From a virus, in IMG/VR virus record IMGVR_UViG_3300042891_002358, positions 1-21,266 of that record: 21,266 nucleotides of DNA, one strand, 5' to 3'. Of this stretch, positions 7,792 to 15,178 are shown piece after piece (position 1 is the first letter of the stretch; each line of letters begins with the position of its first letter). The translations under genes and the position numbers were made by a program. Below the pieces are notes generated by a model. The model had not been told where the DNA came from. It did no database searches and saw only the letters and a list, made by a program, of their open reading frames with translations.

Positions 7792-7820
7792 ATTATACTA
7801 TCAATAAAGATATTTGTCAA
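7792..7820 (-). promoter_or_regulatory. Sigma70 promoter for leader RNA/rlpA operon
   Basis: Minus-strand TTGACA (7820-7815), 17 bases, TATAAT (7797-7792): a perfect consensus. The -35 box overlaps the TGA stop of the upstream 72-aa gene. Confidence 0.87.
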
Positions 7821-8035
7821 CCCCAAAAAAAGGAAAAATCATCTATCTTATTGATATTGATAAGTCTAAATTGATCTGAGCTGAAGTTTAAATATGACAA
7901 TAACTTTGTCATTTCTGCTTCATCTACTTCTATAGTTTGAACACTTACCCAATTACTCGATATTTTCAAGTAATTGGGCTTGTAATCAACTAGCTCTACA
8001 TCTAGTTCGAACGGTTTGTTAATCGATAGTTTCAT
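7817..8035 (-). CDS. Unknown 72-aa protein
   Basis: I do not recognise this small acidic protein. It begins MKLSINKPFELDVELVDY and has an alternating beta-like pattern, with aromatic residues near the end (FSFFWG). The ATG at 8035 is used; the TTG just before it is less likely. Its first 17 bases overlap the end of the 46-aa gene upstream, and its TGA stop forms part of the -35 box of the leader-RNA promoter. The overlaps on both sides and intact frame argue for a real gene. It is the third member of the 8512-to-7817 operon. Confidence 0.68.
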   Translation of the reverse strand: MKLSINKPFELDVELVDYKPNYLKISSNWVSVQTIEVDEAEMTKLLSYLNFSSDQFRLININKIDDFSFFWG

Positions 8036-8159
8036 CAATTTCTTCCAAATCTAATATAAAGTATTTACCTTTATCAAAGATTTGATTAAGTTCGTCTAAA
8101 TTGTCAAGTTTAACCGTAGATACTGTTCTTTCATGTTCTACTACTACATTGTAAATCAT
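8019..8159 (-). CDS. Unknown 46-aa small protein
   Basis: This short gene starts at an ATG at 8159 that overlaps the TGA stop of the 118-aa gene (ATGA), and it ends inside the start of the 72-aa gene. The product begins MIYNVVVEHERTVSTVKL, continues with DNLDELNQIFDKGKYFILDL and ends EEIDETID. The acidic, beta-alpha-beta-like pattern resembles the neighbouring 72-aa protein in size and charge. I know no family for it. The overlapping start and stop strongly suggest it is translated by coupling. Confidence 0.65.
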   Translation of the reverse strand: MIYNVVVEHERTVSTVKLDNLDELNQIFDKGKYFILDLEEIDETID

Positions 8160-8512
8160 ATGTGTTTATGAATGATAAATGGTGTTTTATAACCATTGAA
8201 CTGTAACGATCTTGGATCAAATGACAGTTTCAACACCGTAAAGTTTCCTCTGATGTGTTGCTTAATTTCCGAAAAAATATCTTTAGAACTGCAGGATTTT
8301 CCAGATAATTGGTCTGCCATTCTTTTCACATCTTCTTTGTATAAGAGGATAGATGATTCATCGGTGACCACTGATTCTACATATGCGTAAAATTGTGCTT
8401 TCTTGTCAGCTCTTTTCTCGCCATCAAGAGTAATTGATGTATCGATAAAATGCATACCATCAATAGATGGTTTAACTAAAACTACCGGTAATGTAATTAC
8501 TGGCTTTGTCAT
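8156..8512 (-). CDS. Unknown 118-aa protein
   Basis: I do not recognise this protein. It begins MTKPVITLPVVLVKPSIDG, contains a lysine/aspartate-rich middle (GEKRADKKAQ, about 31-40) and two Cys-free helices, then a CSSKD segment near residue 74, and ends FIIHKHI. It has no membrane segment or signal peptide. The ATG at 8512 follows GAGGA with good spacing. It opens a three-gene operon (118, 46 and 72 aa) read from the promoter at 8543-8570, so it is probably an early gene. Confidence 0.75.
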   Translation of the reverse strand: MTKPVITLPVVLVKPSIDGMHFIDTSITLDGEKRADKKAQFYAYVESVVTDESSILLYKEDVKRMADQLSGKSCSSKDIFSEIKQHIRGNFTVLKLSFDPRSLQFNGYKTPFIIHKHI

Positions 8513-8542
8513 GATTGAATCCTCATAAATGATAAAAATTTA

Positions 8543-8570
8543 ATTATACTGAAAAAATGTTGAATGTCAA
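8543..8570 (-). promoter_or_regulatory. Sigma70 promoter for the 118-aa gene operon
   Basis: Minus-strand TTGACA (8570-8565) and TATAAT (8548-8543) with a 16-base spacer. The expected start is near 8536, about 24 bases before the ATG. Confidence 0.82.
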
Positions 8571-8575
8571 GCTGT

Positions 8576-8707
8576 TTACATAAGATTGATTATTTTTTCG
8601 ATAAACATATCGATTTTTTTACAACCTCTATAAAAGTAGATAAAGATATCACAGATAAACTTCAACGTAAAGTAGATCAATCGTAAAATGATTCTTCTAA
8701 TTTTCAT
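8576..8707 (-). CDS. Possible 43-aa small membrane protein
   Basis: This short open frame fills most of the 230-base gap between the 118-aa gene and the H1-like gene. The product starts MKIRRIILRLIYFTLKFICD and is rich in Ile, Phe, Tyr and Lys, with a hydrophobic core flanked by positive charges, like small phage membrane proteins. No Shine-Dalgarno sequence is visible before the ATG at 8707, and a strong hairpin lies just upstream (8715-8736). Such AT-rich stretches can give this composition by chance, so it is tentative. Confidence 0.33.
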   Translation of the reverse strand: MKIRRIILRLIYFTLKFICDIFIYFYRGCKKIDMFIEKIINLM

Positions 8708-8714
8708 ATGTAAA

Positions 8715-8736
8715 TCAGTGTACTTTCATACACTGA
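8715..8736 (-). terminator. Hairpin after the H1-like gene
   Basis: TCAGTGTA (8715-8722) and TACACTGA (8729-8736) form a perfect 8-bp stem with a 6-base loop, 6 bases after the stop of the H1-like gene on the minus strand. Only TTT follows, so it is a weak intrinsic terminator or an mRNA 3' end stabiliser. Confidence 0.5.
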
Positions 8737-8742
8737 ATGCTA

Positions 8743-8937
8743 TTATTTCTCTAACTTACGTGCGTTTTTAACATCAGTAACATCTTTACGAACTTCTTTC
8801 GCAAGCGTGGTTAATGCTTGTAGTTGTTTTCTGACTCTAGTGCCAGCAGCATTGATGCCTTTGTCATAGAATTTTTCAAAATCACTTTCCAAATCTTCAA
8901 TTAATTTTTGGAATTCTTGGTGTCTATTTGTTGCCAT
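8743..8937 (-). CDS. Histone H1-like (Hc1 family) DNA-binding protein
   Basis: This 64-aa helical basic protein resembles the N-terminal domain of chlamydial Hc1 and the small H1-like proteins of Bacteroidetes. The pattern FQKLIEDLESDFEKF (9-23) followed by GINAAGTRVRKQLQAL (27-42) and AKEVRKDV (47-54) matches the family core with its G-x-x-A-A-x-R-[VA]-R signature. The long Lys/Ala-rich tail of true Hc1 is missing. Family members bind and compact DNA. In a phage the role could be protecting or condensing phage DNA or silencing host genes (inference). The AAAGGAG ribosome site lies inside the end of the upstream gene, which it overlaps by 14 bases, so the two are co-translated. Confidence 0.72.
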   Translation of the reverse strand: MATNRHQEFQKLIEDLESDFEKFYDKGINAAGTRVRKQLQALTTLAKEVRKDVTDVKNARKLEK

Positions 8938-9307
8938 TATTTTCTCCTTTGCATATGTTTAAAACAAGCGAGTAATTTTCATAAGCCAATTTGACTGCTG
9001 GAAACTTTGCTTGTAGCCGTTTTTCGTTTTCTTTTTGCTCCATTAAAACTTGGAACAAGTTAAAATGCCCATATTGAGCCATGTTGTTGAACACTTGATC
9101 TTCAAATTTCTGTAGACGTTTCAGTTCACTTTCTGGGATTTGAATCGTATAAAGTGGTTCTGTCTCAATTTCTGAAACATACTGAACAGCATTATAATCA
9201 AGTGGTGTTCTAAAGTAGTTATACGTTGGTTTGTATCTACTAAATTTTTTTTCAGTGCTCACGATTGAAATATCGTGTCTTTTTAAAAAAGCTGCTAATT
9301 CATCCAT
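8924..9307 (-). CDS. Conserved phage-like 127-aa protein, unknown
   Basis: I cannot name the family, although the layout YTIQIPESELKRLQKFEDQV (53-72) followed by NMAQYGHFNLFQVLMEQKEN (74-93) feels like a conserved phage protein. It is mostly helical in the second half, soluble and acidic-to-neutral, with no signal peptide. The ATG at 9307 has AGGA 8 bases upstream. The gene has its own sigma70 promoter, and its ribosome site lies inside the loop of a 13-bp inverted repeat. It overlaps the H1-like gene by 14 bases, so the two products are made together and may work on the same task. Confidence 0.75.
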   Translation of the reverse strand: MDELAAFLKRHDISIVSTEKKFSRYKPTYNYFRTPLDYNAVQYVSEIETEPLYTIQIPESELKRLQKFEDQVFNNMAQYGHFNLFQVLMEQKENEKRLQAKFPAVKLAYENYSLVLNICKGENNGNK

Positions 9308-9332
9308 AAAATTTTCCTATTATGGATGAATT
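9297..9332. repeat. 13-bp inverted repeat spanning -10 box to start codon
   Basis: The arms AATTCATCCATAA (9297-9309) and TTATGGATGAATT (9320-9332) are perfect, with a 10-base loop. On the minus strand the loop carries the AGGA ribosome site and one arm carries the ATG of the 127-aa gene, while the other arm overlaps the -10 box. It may be a DNA operator or a translation-blocking hairpin on longer transcripts. Confidence 0.8.
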
Positions 9333-9358
9333 ATACTATAAGTGATATGTTATGTCAA
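9330..9358 (-). promoter_or_regulatory. Sigma70 promoter for 127-aa/H1-like genes
   Basis: Minus-strand TTGACA (9358-9353), 17 bases, TATAAT (9335-9330): a perfect consensus. The -35 overlaps the TGA stop of the upstream assembly-protein gene. The start is expected near 9323. Confidence 0.87.
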
Positions 9359-9906
9359 GCCCATTCTAACACTGGTAGATCTGCTTCAACATCATTGTAA
9401 CTATTTGGTAATTGGCGAATACCGGCTTCAACTTCGGTAAGAATGCTATACAGTGTAGACCATGTGTTATCACGCAATTCAACGCATAATTGACCTTCTG
9501 ATTGAAATTGCGGAATAGATGAGGTAGCATATGTACATGCTGACAAGATGCTATCATAATTTCTAGTTTTTGCAAACTCGTCTAATCTTATCTGTACCGA
9601 GTTTACTATAGATTGTTTAACCTGGTCCAACCTAGAAGCCATATTAGACTTTACTAGATCTTCATCTAGCTCGATGATTTCCCATTGTTGTTCCCAATGT
9701 CCTTTGTCTGTTAAAACGGGTTCAATTTCTCGAACTGATTGGGTTATTGAATCAAATGATGGTTGAGGCGCAGAAAACACCACTGCAATATTTAAAAATT
9801 CACACAATGTATTATCCCAAATTAATGGAAATGATGTATTTGGGTTTCGTTTGATTATTTCTTCTTGTGATATTATTTCTTTTGTATCAAGCATTATATA
9901 TGCCAT
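9355..9906 (-). CDS. Tail-fibre assembly-like protein
   Basis: This 183-aa protein matches the pattern of tail-fibre assembly or chaperone proteins found beside fibre genes. An N-terminal variable part leads to VREIEPVLTDKGHWEQQWEI (58-77), then a long helix (about 88-110), then LDEFAKTRNYDSILSACTYATS (108-129), and it ends with LPVLEWA. The conserved C-terminal half, with Y-D-S-I-x-S-A and the closing P-V-L-E-W, is typical of this group. These proteins help fold or attach the distal fibre and are usually encoded just after it, as here: the gene lies 12 bases past the 644-aa fibre gene. GGAGAAC precedes the ATG at 9906. Confidence 0.78.
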   Translation of the reverse strand: MAYIMLDTKEIISQEEIIKRNPNTSFPLIWDNTLCEFLNIAVVFSAPQPSFDSITQSVREIEPVLTDKGHWEQQWEIIELDEDLVKSNMASRLDQVKQSIVNSVQIRLDEFAKTRNYDSILSACTYATSSIPQFQSEGQLCVELRDNTWSTLYSILTEVEAGIRQLPNSYNDVEADLPVLEWA

Positions 9907-9918
9907 TATTGTTCTCCG

Positions 9919-11853
9919 TTATGCAATCGCCAAAAATAGGTAAGATGCGTTTAACACGTTTATATTAGTTGCTGCTACTTGGTTGACTATAAATCCTGAA
10001 TTATCTGGATCAATTGAATCATCCGTAGTGACTTCAGCTACTGCAGTATTTAACGAAACATGTGGATCATTTGCTGCAACTATTCCACGTGCAGAATCCC
10101 ATATATACCAATCGCCAGTATTAATAATGCTTTTTATAAGAATAAATCTAGCCCCAGTCGAAAATCCACAATTAATTGTCTGCGAGGTGCCGTTGCCATT
10201 GTATGAACCTACTTTGGAAACACCTGGACATGATGCAAATAAGTAAGATATATATGTCACTGCATTATTGTTTATAGCCGCTACACCAGAGTTACTTAGT
10301 GTAAAAAATGAATTAGTAACTTCTGAATATCCGGCGGGTGTTAATGTCGCAACAGGGGACGATGAATTTAACAATAGCGAATAATTGAGACCAAGCTGGG
10401 TTGGACAAACATCCCATGACCCAGTAGTGGATCTGCTTTTTGTGATAATTAATTCAGGCGTGACAGATAAATTGTGATTTAATGTTAACACTGCGCCGGT
10501 CCCGGTATAATATACTGTATCGAAGAACCCTGGTGCACGTTTGAAACTATACAAGAAATATGTGAAAGAAAGTTGATTTTGTTCGTATGTAATAACCGAT
10601 CCTAATGTAACTGAATCTTGCCCAAATTTTTGAACACCATATGCAGTTGAACTAGTATCGCTGGTTGATGTATTTAATAGTAAATAATGTGCACCACCAA
10701 TAATTCTAGTACTTGCAATGAAACTAGCATTGGATACATTATTTCTAGTCCGAAAAAATGCAAAATCTGCAGGAAACCCTAATGATGAAATGATTCTATT
10801 AACCACACTGTCACCGGTGAATAACACGGTGCTAAAAACGCTAGTTCCAATTGACGGGATTTTCATTGGTCTACGTATCGTTATGTAAATATATGTATCT
10901 GTACCACCAACTGTTTGATTAAATCCTACATTATTGATAGTAATACCAGTTCCAGTTGTGAATTCTGCTTGTGCTAAATTTGGGTCAACGAATGCATAAC
11001 CAGTGCTATCAAATCCACGCATTGTATCCATTACATACCAGTTACCGGCAGTTGATGCATTTTTTACTAAAAGATACTGTGGTTCATAACCGAGGTTGAC
11101 TATATTAGAACCGGTGAATGATCCACATGAAATCACGTTATCAACACCATATGTTCCAAACCCACCTGCATTATGTGCGAATAAGTATGCAACATAAGTC
11201 CCTCCAGCAGCATTAACTGATGCATCAGTACCAATACTGAATAGTGTGCTTGTTGGTGCTGTACTGTTCCAAACAGTGGTTGCGCTAGCCTGTGCATTGG
11301 TTAAGTTTAGCTGAATACTATATGCAGCGGAAGTCAGACCGTTGTGGTAAACCTGCCAGTCACCAGTCGTATCAGTGCGCTTAACCATGATGCAACCAGG
11401 TGTACTACCAAGATTGTGAGACACAACTCTGTTTAAACCGCTTCCTGTATAGGTAATTACATCAAAGAACTTTGGTTGCTTGCGGAATGTCCACGAGGCA
11501 AAGGTGCCGGAATTATTTACAAACCCAGCAGTTAACGCATCAGCGCCCAGTGAAAATCCAGTAGCGTTAAACGCGGTTAACAAGTCAGTATACGTGCCAC
11601 CGGGGTTTTGTGCGCCAGTGGAATTGGATCGAATGTAATTATTAACCCCCCGTGCAGTATCAAATATTGTATGGTCTTGAATACCTGATCTTTGTTTAAC
11701 CCAAACCAATCCACCCTTACCTGCCAGATCAATGCCATTACTAATAGTTTGTGTAGTGCCATTACCAGTATATAAATATGTGCTAAAAACATCTTCTACA
11801 TATATTGGTGATGAATTAGCAGCAGCTGATTGTAATATTGAGCGAACACTCAT
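9919..11853 (-). CDS. Tail fibre protein with tandem repeat domains
   Basis: This 644-aa fibre is rich in Thr, Ser, Asn and Gly with almost no charged clusters. Two module types recur. Type A centres on strings like TGNGTTQTISNG... then TARG (about 20-110), SFTGSNIVNLGY... then TMRG (about 245-330), LFTGDSVVNRII (about 345-430) and SYNGNGTSQTINCG... then SARG (about 552-644). Type B has FFDVITYTGSG...HNLGSTPG...VKRTDTTGDW (about 128-235) and FFDTVYYTGTG...HNLSVTPE...TKSRSTTGSW (about 445-545). The order is A-B-A, A-B-A. The modules resemble phage tail domains annotated DUF7483 (from memory). It probably forms a trimeric receptor-binding fibre. The start overlaps the upstream stop as TAATG, with AAGGA 9 bases before. 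Confidence 0.85.
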   Translation of the reverse strand: MSVRSILQSAAANSSPIYVEDVFSTYLYTGNGTTQTISNGIDLAGKGGLVWVKQRSGIQDHTIFDTARGVNNYIRSNSTGAQNPGGTYTDLLTAFNATGFSLGADALTAGFVNNSGTFASWTFRKQPKFFDVITYTGSGLNRVVSHNLGSTPGCIMVKRTDTTGDWQVYHNGLTSAAYSIQLNLTNAQASATTVWNSTAPTSTLFSIGTDASVNAAGGTYVAYLFAHNAGGFGTYGVDNVISCGSFTGSNIVNLGYEPQYLLVKNASTAGNWYVMDTMRGFDSTGYAFVDPNLAQAEFTTGTGITINNVGFNQTVGGTDTYIYITIRRPMKIPSIGTSVFSTVLFTGDSVVNRIISSLGFPADFAFFRTRNNVSNASFIASTRIIGGAHYLLLNTSTSDTSSTAYGVQKFGQDSVTLGSVITYEQNQLSFTYFLYSFKRAPGFFDTVYYTGTGAVLTLNHNLSVTPELIITKSRSTTGSWDVCPTQLGLNYSLLLNSSSPVATLTPAGYSEVTNSFFTLSNSGVAAINNNAVTYISYLFASCPGVSKVGSYNGNGTSQTINCGFSTGARFILIKSIINTGDWYIWDSARGIVAANDPHVSLNTAVAEVTTDDSIDPDNSGFIVNQVAATNINVLNASYLFLAIA

Positions 11854-12311
11854 TATTTAATATCCTTAGCCAATACTAACCCATTCCATACTAATCCACC
11901 ATCGTAAGTAAAAAACCCTAATATATCTCTTCCAGAAATAGTTAATGACGGGGCAATGCCACTCGCCCACTTGACACCATTCCACCAAGTAATTGCATAT
12001 GATCCACCATTTGATAAATCTAAAATAAAACTTGAAACCGCACCATTTGCTGCAACATTACTAACAGTTAATGTTGTGATGCTAGTAATAGTTTTGGTAT
12101 AATAATTTGCTAATGAAAGGTCTATATTATTATCATAAATGGTTATTTTGGATTCTGTAAGTTTAGTAGTGTCTAACCAATTAACTACGCCATTTACTAA
12201 TGTTCGTTTGTATATTTTTCCAGATACTGGATTATTCCATTCATCGCCCAATGCTGCACCCGAAGGTGCAGTTTCTGAAATGACATGCTGGTTAAATGAT
12301 CTTGATGACAT
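11853..12311 (-). CDS. Small tail-fibre-associated virion protein
   Basis: This 152-aa protein starts MSSRSFNQHVISETAPSGAA with the motif GDEWNNPVSGKIYKR (23-37), common at the head of phage fibre tip and structural proteins. The rest is beta-rich with Thr, Ser, Asn and Trp (GGSYAITWWNGVKW about 102-115) and ends in LVWNGLVLAKDIK. It probably forms part of a fibre or its tip. The ATG at 12311 has GGAG 7 bases upstream, whereas an in-frame TTG at 12323 lacks one. Its stop shares a base with the start of the 644-aa fibre, and it begins 12 bases after the 949-aa gene, so all three are co-translated. Confidence 0.75.
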   Translation of the reverse strand: MSSRSFNQHVISETAPSGAALGDEWNNPVSGKIYKRTLVNGVVNWLDTTKLTESKITIYDNNIDLSLANYYTKTITSITTLTVSNVAANGAVSSFILDLSNGGSYAITWWNGVKWASGIAPSLTISGRDILGFFTYDGGLVWNGLVLAKDIK

Positions 12312-12323
12312 ATATCGCTCCAA

Positions 12324-15173
12324 TTAAGCTTGCGCTTCAGTCCATGATATACGTGCGTTAATAGAATTAGTAGTTACTGATGTTATGTTAGTCGCACACA
12401 AGGTAATAATATCTGGACCATCTGGGTACACATTTAACGCAGAAGTCGGCGCGGCTAATGTATTTCCACCGCCTAAAATACTATTTCCGATATCTCTAAC
12501 TGTGCTTAAGTCCTGGCCAGTAACACCTGGTGTTGTTGTGAAAAACGCGAATACTTGTTCACCACCTGAAATAGTTTGGCCACTTGTGTGATATGCTACT
12601 TGGGCTAAACTAGAACCACCAACTCCAGCAAATGTACCACCACTAACTCGTCCATTTAACCGTAAACTAATTAAGAAAGACATATTAGCACCAGTTGTAA
12701 AAGCACCCATTGTTCGTAGAACTAATTGCATACGATTAATAATTTCTCTATTACCAAGAATCCCAGTTAATCCATTATCAACACTTGGTGCAACTCGAAT
12801 ACTAATTAATGGTTGAGTAACACCTGCACCAATATTAGAAATTGCAGTTTGCATACCAGCAACGAATACAAATGATTTATCATCATCAAAACGTCCATCC
12901 ATAATAACTGCACTACCCCAATGGCTAATCGTACTAGCCGCTTGTGGACTGTATAGTTCTACCATAACTGGCGCGGTTGCTGAATATGTAAATGCAGTAG
13001 CTGCAGCTCCGCCCGTTTGCCCTCTTGCACTAATTGTTAATGACGTTGTTGTTTTAGAACTATATGTCATATATTCGATTGCACCACCTGTTGCAGTAGC
13101 TGCATATACGGCCACTGTACCAGATGCTGGCCATCCTGTTGTATCAGCAACCGAAATGACACCAGTAGTCGTACTAATACCCCAAGTAGCAGTTAGGTAT
13201 GTTTGATATGGGATCGTATTGGTTTCATATCTAGCAGGTAAGTTACCAGACCTCATATATGCTTCTGTGTTAATATTATTGTTTGGTATTCTGTGACAAT
13301 ATACAACTTCTCCGCGATTGTTTTTAAAACCAAATCTAACTGCACCAGCACCATACCATGTATAATCAATATAGAACATTTGCATTTTGGTCAAGTCTAA
13401 ATTCATTAAACTGTGACCAGTTCCATCCATTTTATCAATGTTCCAGGTACTTTGTGCATATCTAGTATTAACAGTTTTACTAACAACACAGTTTGAAGTT
13501 GTCACTCCTCTGTATTCAGGATAGATATACATCTGCGTATCGCTAGTAATTACTTGGACTAGATAACTCATTCCTCTAATAACAATAAAATCACCTGGTT
13601 TAAGTTGTGAACTAAATTTAGTACCAACCCCAACAACACTTTGACTTGATATAGTGGCTGTTACTTTTCCAGATATCTGAGCGGTACTTGATCTTTTAAC
13701 TGCATATAAAGTTTGACCATCGTATTCAAAATAAAAACCATTTTGTGAGTCAAACATTCCTATTCTATTACTACCACCATACCATGAAAATGGAGAAATA
13801 TTAATAGGGAATCCGGTCGCGGTTGTTGCACTTGGCGTTGACCCAGCGGTATACGTAAAAGTCAATGGGGTTGCAGTGGTGGCCACGGTGAAATTTCCGT
13901 TATATGCTGTTTCAACTGCACCACTGACTTTTACAACTGCTCCTGGTCGTAACCCATGTGGATATCGTGTGGTTACAGTTACCGTAGTGCCGCTTGATGT
14001 AACTGTATCAACATACAGCACTGGCTTCATAATAGAACCAGTTGAAAACTGCATCGCTTTGCCAGATTGGTATCTAAATTGTCTTCTAGTTTGACGAATT
14101 AACTGATATCCATGATATGGTGTTTCATTGCTAAACTGTACACCACCATCATACGGACGATGTTCTACATATCCTAATTGTCGCGTATAAATAGAAGCAT
14201 TAAGGGTAGCAGTAATTGTTCCAGTTGCAGTACATGCAAAAGTGAACGTGTTATTTGTTGGTGTAGTTGCAACCACCCAACTACTTAGTAAAGTACCAGT
14301 CATTCCAGATACACCAACCACGAAAATACCATCACCTTGGCGAAGTCCATGTGCATTAGTAGTAGTTACAGTTGCAGTTGTTCCGTTTACTACAATCGCA
14401 TTAGTAGCAGATGGAATAGCCGCACCAGAATACCAAGCACCTATATATAGATATGTTTTAGATGCATCAAATAATGAGGCTGATGGTGTATTTGTAACAG
14501 TGAACGAAATATTAACATTTGCACTAACGGTTTCAACAACCCACCATCCATCCACGTTTGCGGTATCTAGTGACCCGGTAATAAAAATTGGAGTACCAAC
14601 TGTAATACCAGTGGTATTTGTAATCGATACAGTAACCACTTTGGCAGCGGCAGTTGCTGCGGTTATTTGGTAATTACCACTTGCTCCTACAAACGTTCCA
14701 GCCGCTACAGTATTAGAAATACCAGAAGTTGGCTCATATGATGCACTTGGGCGATTATTAACCAACGCAAGGGTTTCCCATTTTGTTGGTTGCATCCCAT
14801 ATTCGAAGTCGGTATCGATTAATGATTGTGGGGTACTAACACGTAATTTATCAACTGGATCTCTTAATGTTTCTGCAGGGACAATTTCTGTATAAGTTTC
14901 TTCTACAAGAATTGACAATTTATCAGTCGAAGTCATTGCAGCAGTATTATATGTTAAAACTAATGTAGTTGTTTCTTGACCAGTTACACTATCAGCTGCG
15001 TTTGTATAACTAGTTGCAGTCAATGCAGGGTCAGAAAAATTATAAATTACTGTACCGGTTGTAGTATTCGTAATAAGTAATAATTGTTCTCTTCTAATAT
15101 TTTTACCTGTTACTACAATCGTTTTTGTTGATGGGGTAAAAGTATAACTTTCTAATATAACGTGTTTTGCCAT
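12324..15173 (-). CDS. Large virion structural protein (tail/baseplate fibre)
   Basis: This 949-aa beta-rich protein resembles large structural proteins of T4-like marine phages. The N-terminus (1-140) looks like an attachment domain. Residues about 165-480 carry at least three diverged repeats of one module, best seen in NAHGLRQGDGIFVVGVSG and YPHGLRPGAVVKVSGAVE, each followed by a valine/threonine strand pair. Residues 520-700 include the stretches WNIDKMDGTGHS, IDYTWYGAGAVRFGF and AYMRSGNLPARYE, which I recall as conserved in cyanophage virion proteins. The C-terminus is Gly/Thr-rich. It is likely part of the baseplate or a long fibre. The ATG at 15173 follows AGGAG; the gene lies 5 bases after the collagen-like gene. 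Confidence 0.8.
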   Translation of the reverse strand: MAKHVILESYTFTPSTKTIVVTGKNIRREQLLLITNTTTGTVIYNFSDPALTATSYTNAADSVTGQETTTLVLTYNTAAMTSTDKLSILVEETYTEIVPAETLRDPVDKLRVSTPQSLIDTDFEYGMQPTKWETLALVNNRPSASYEPTSGISNTVAAGTFVGASGNYQITAATAAAKVVTVSITNTTGITVGTPIFITGSLDTANVDGWWVVETVSANVNISFTVTNTPSASLFDASKTYLYIGAWYSGAAIPSATNAIVVNGTTATVTTTNAHGLRQGDGIFVVGVSGMTGTLLSSWVVATTPTNNTFTFACTATGTITATLNASIYTRQLGYVEHRPYDGGVQFSNETPYHGYQLIRQTRRQFRYQSGKAMQFSTGSIMKPVLYVDTVTSSGTTVTVTTRYPHGLRPGAVVKVSGAVETAYNGNFTVATTATPLTFTYTAGSTPSATTATGFPINISPFSWYGGSNRIGMFDSQNGFYFEYDGQTLYAVKRSSTAQISGKVTATISSQSVVGVGTKFSSQLKPGDFIVIRGMSYLVQVITSDTQMYIYPEYRGVTTSNCVVSKTVNTRYAQSTWNIDKMDGTGHSLMNLDLTKMQMFYIDYTWYGAGAVRFGFKNNRGEVVYCHRIPNNNINTEAYMRSGNLPARYETNTIPYQTYLTATWGISTTTGVISVADTTGWPASGTVAVYAATATGGAIEYMTYSSKTTTSLTISARGQTGGAAATAFTYSATAPVMVELYSPQAASTISHWGSAVIMDGRFDDDKSFVFVAGMQTAISNIGAGVTQPLISIRVAPSVDNGLTGILGNREIINRMQLVLRTMGAFTTGANMSFLISLRLNGRVSGGTFAGVGGSSLAQVAYHTSGQTISGGEQVFAFFTTTPGVTGQDLSTVRDIGNSILGGGNTLAAPTSALNVYPDGPDIITLCATNITSVTTNSINARISWTEAQA

Positions 15174-15178
15174 TTTGT

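Noticed and set aside
8598-8620. Plus-strand terminator (TCGATA, loop AACA, TATCGA, then seven T)
   Set aside because: The shape is right, but no plus-strand gene lies upstream, the stem has only four G/C bases in two pairs, and it overlaps the possible 43-aa gene. It could stop antisense transcription but is not listed as a feature.
14242-14673. 143-aa plus-strand frame opposite the 949-aa virion gene
   Set aside because: It is a Val/Thr-rich shadow of threonine/valine repeats on the coding strand, with no ribosome site.
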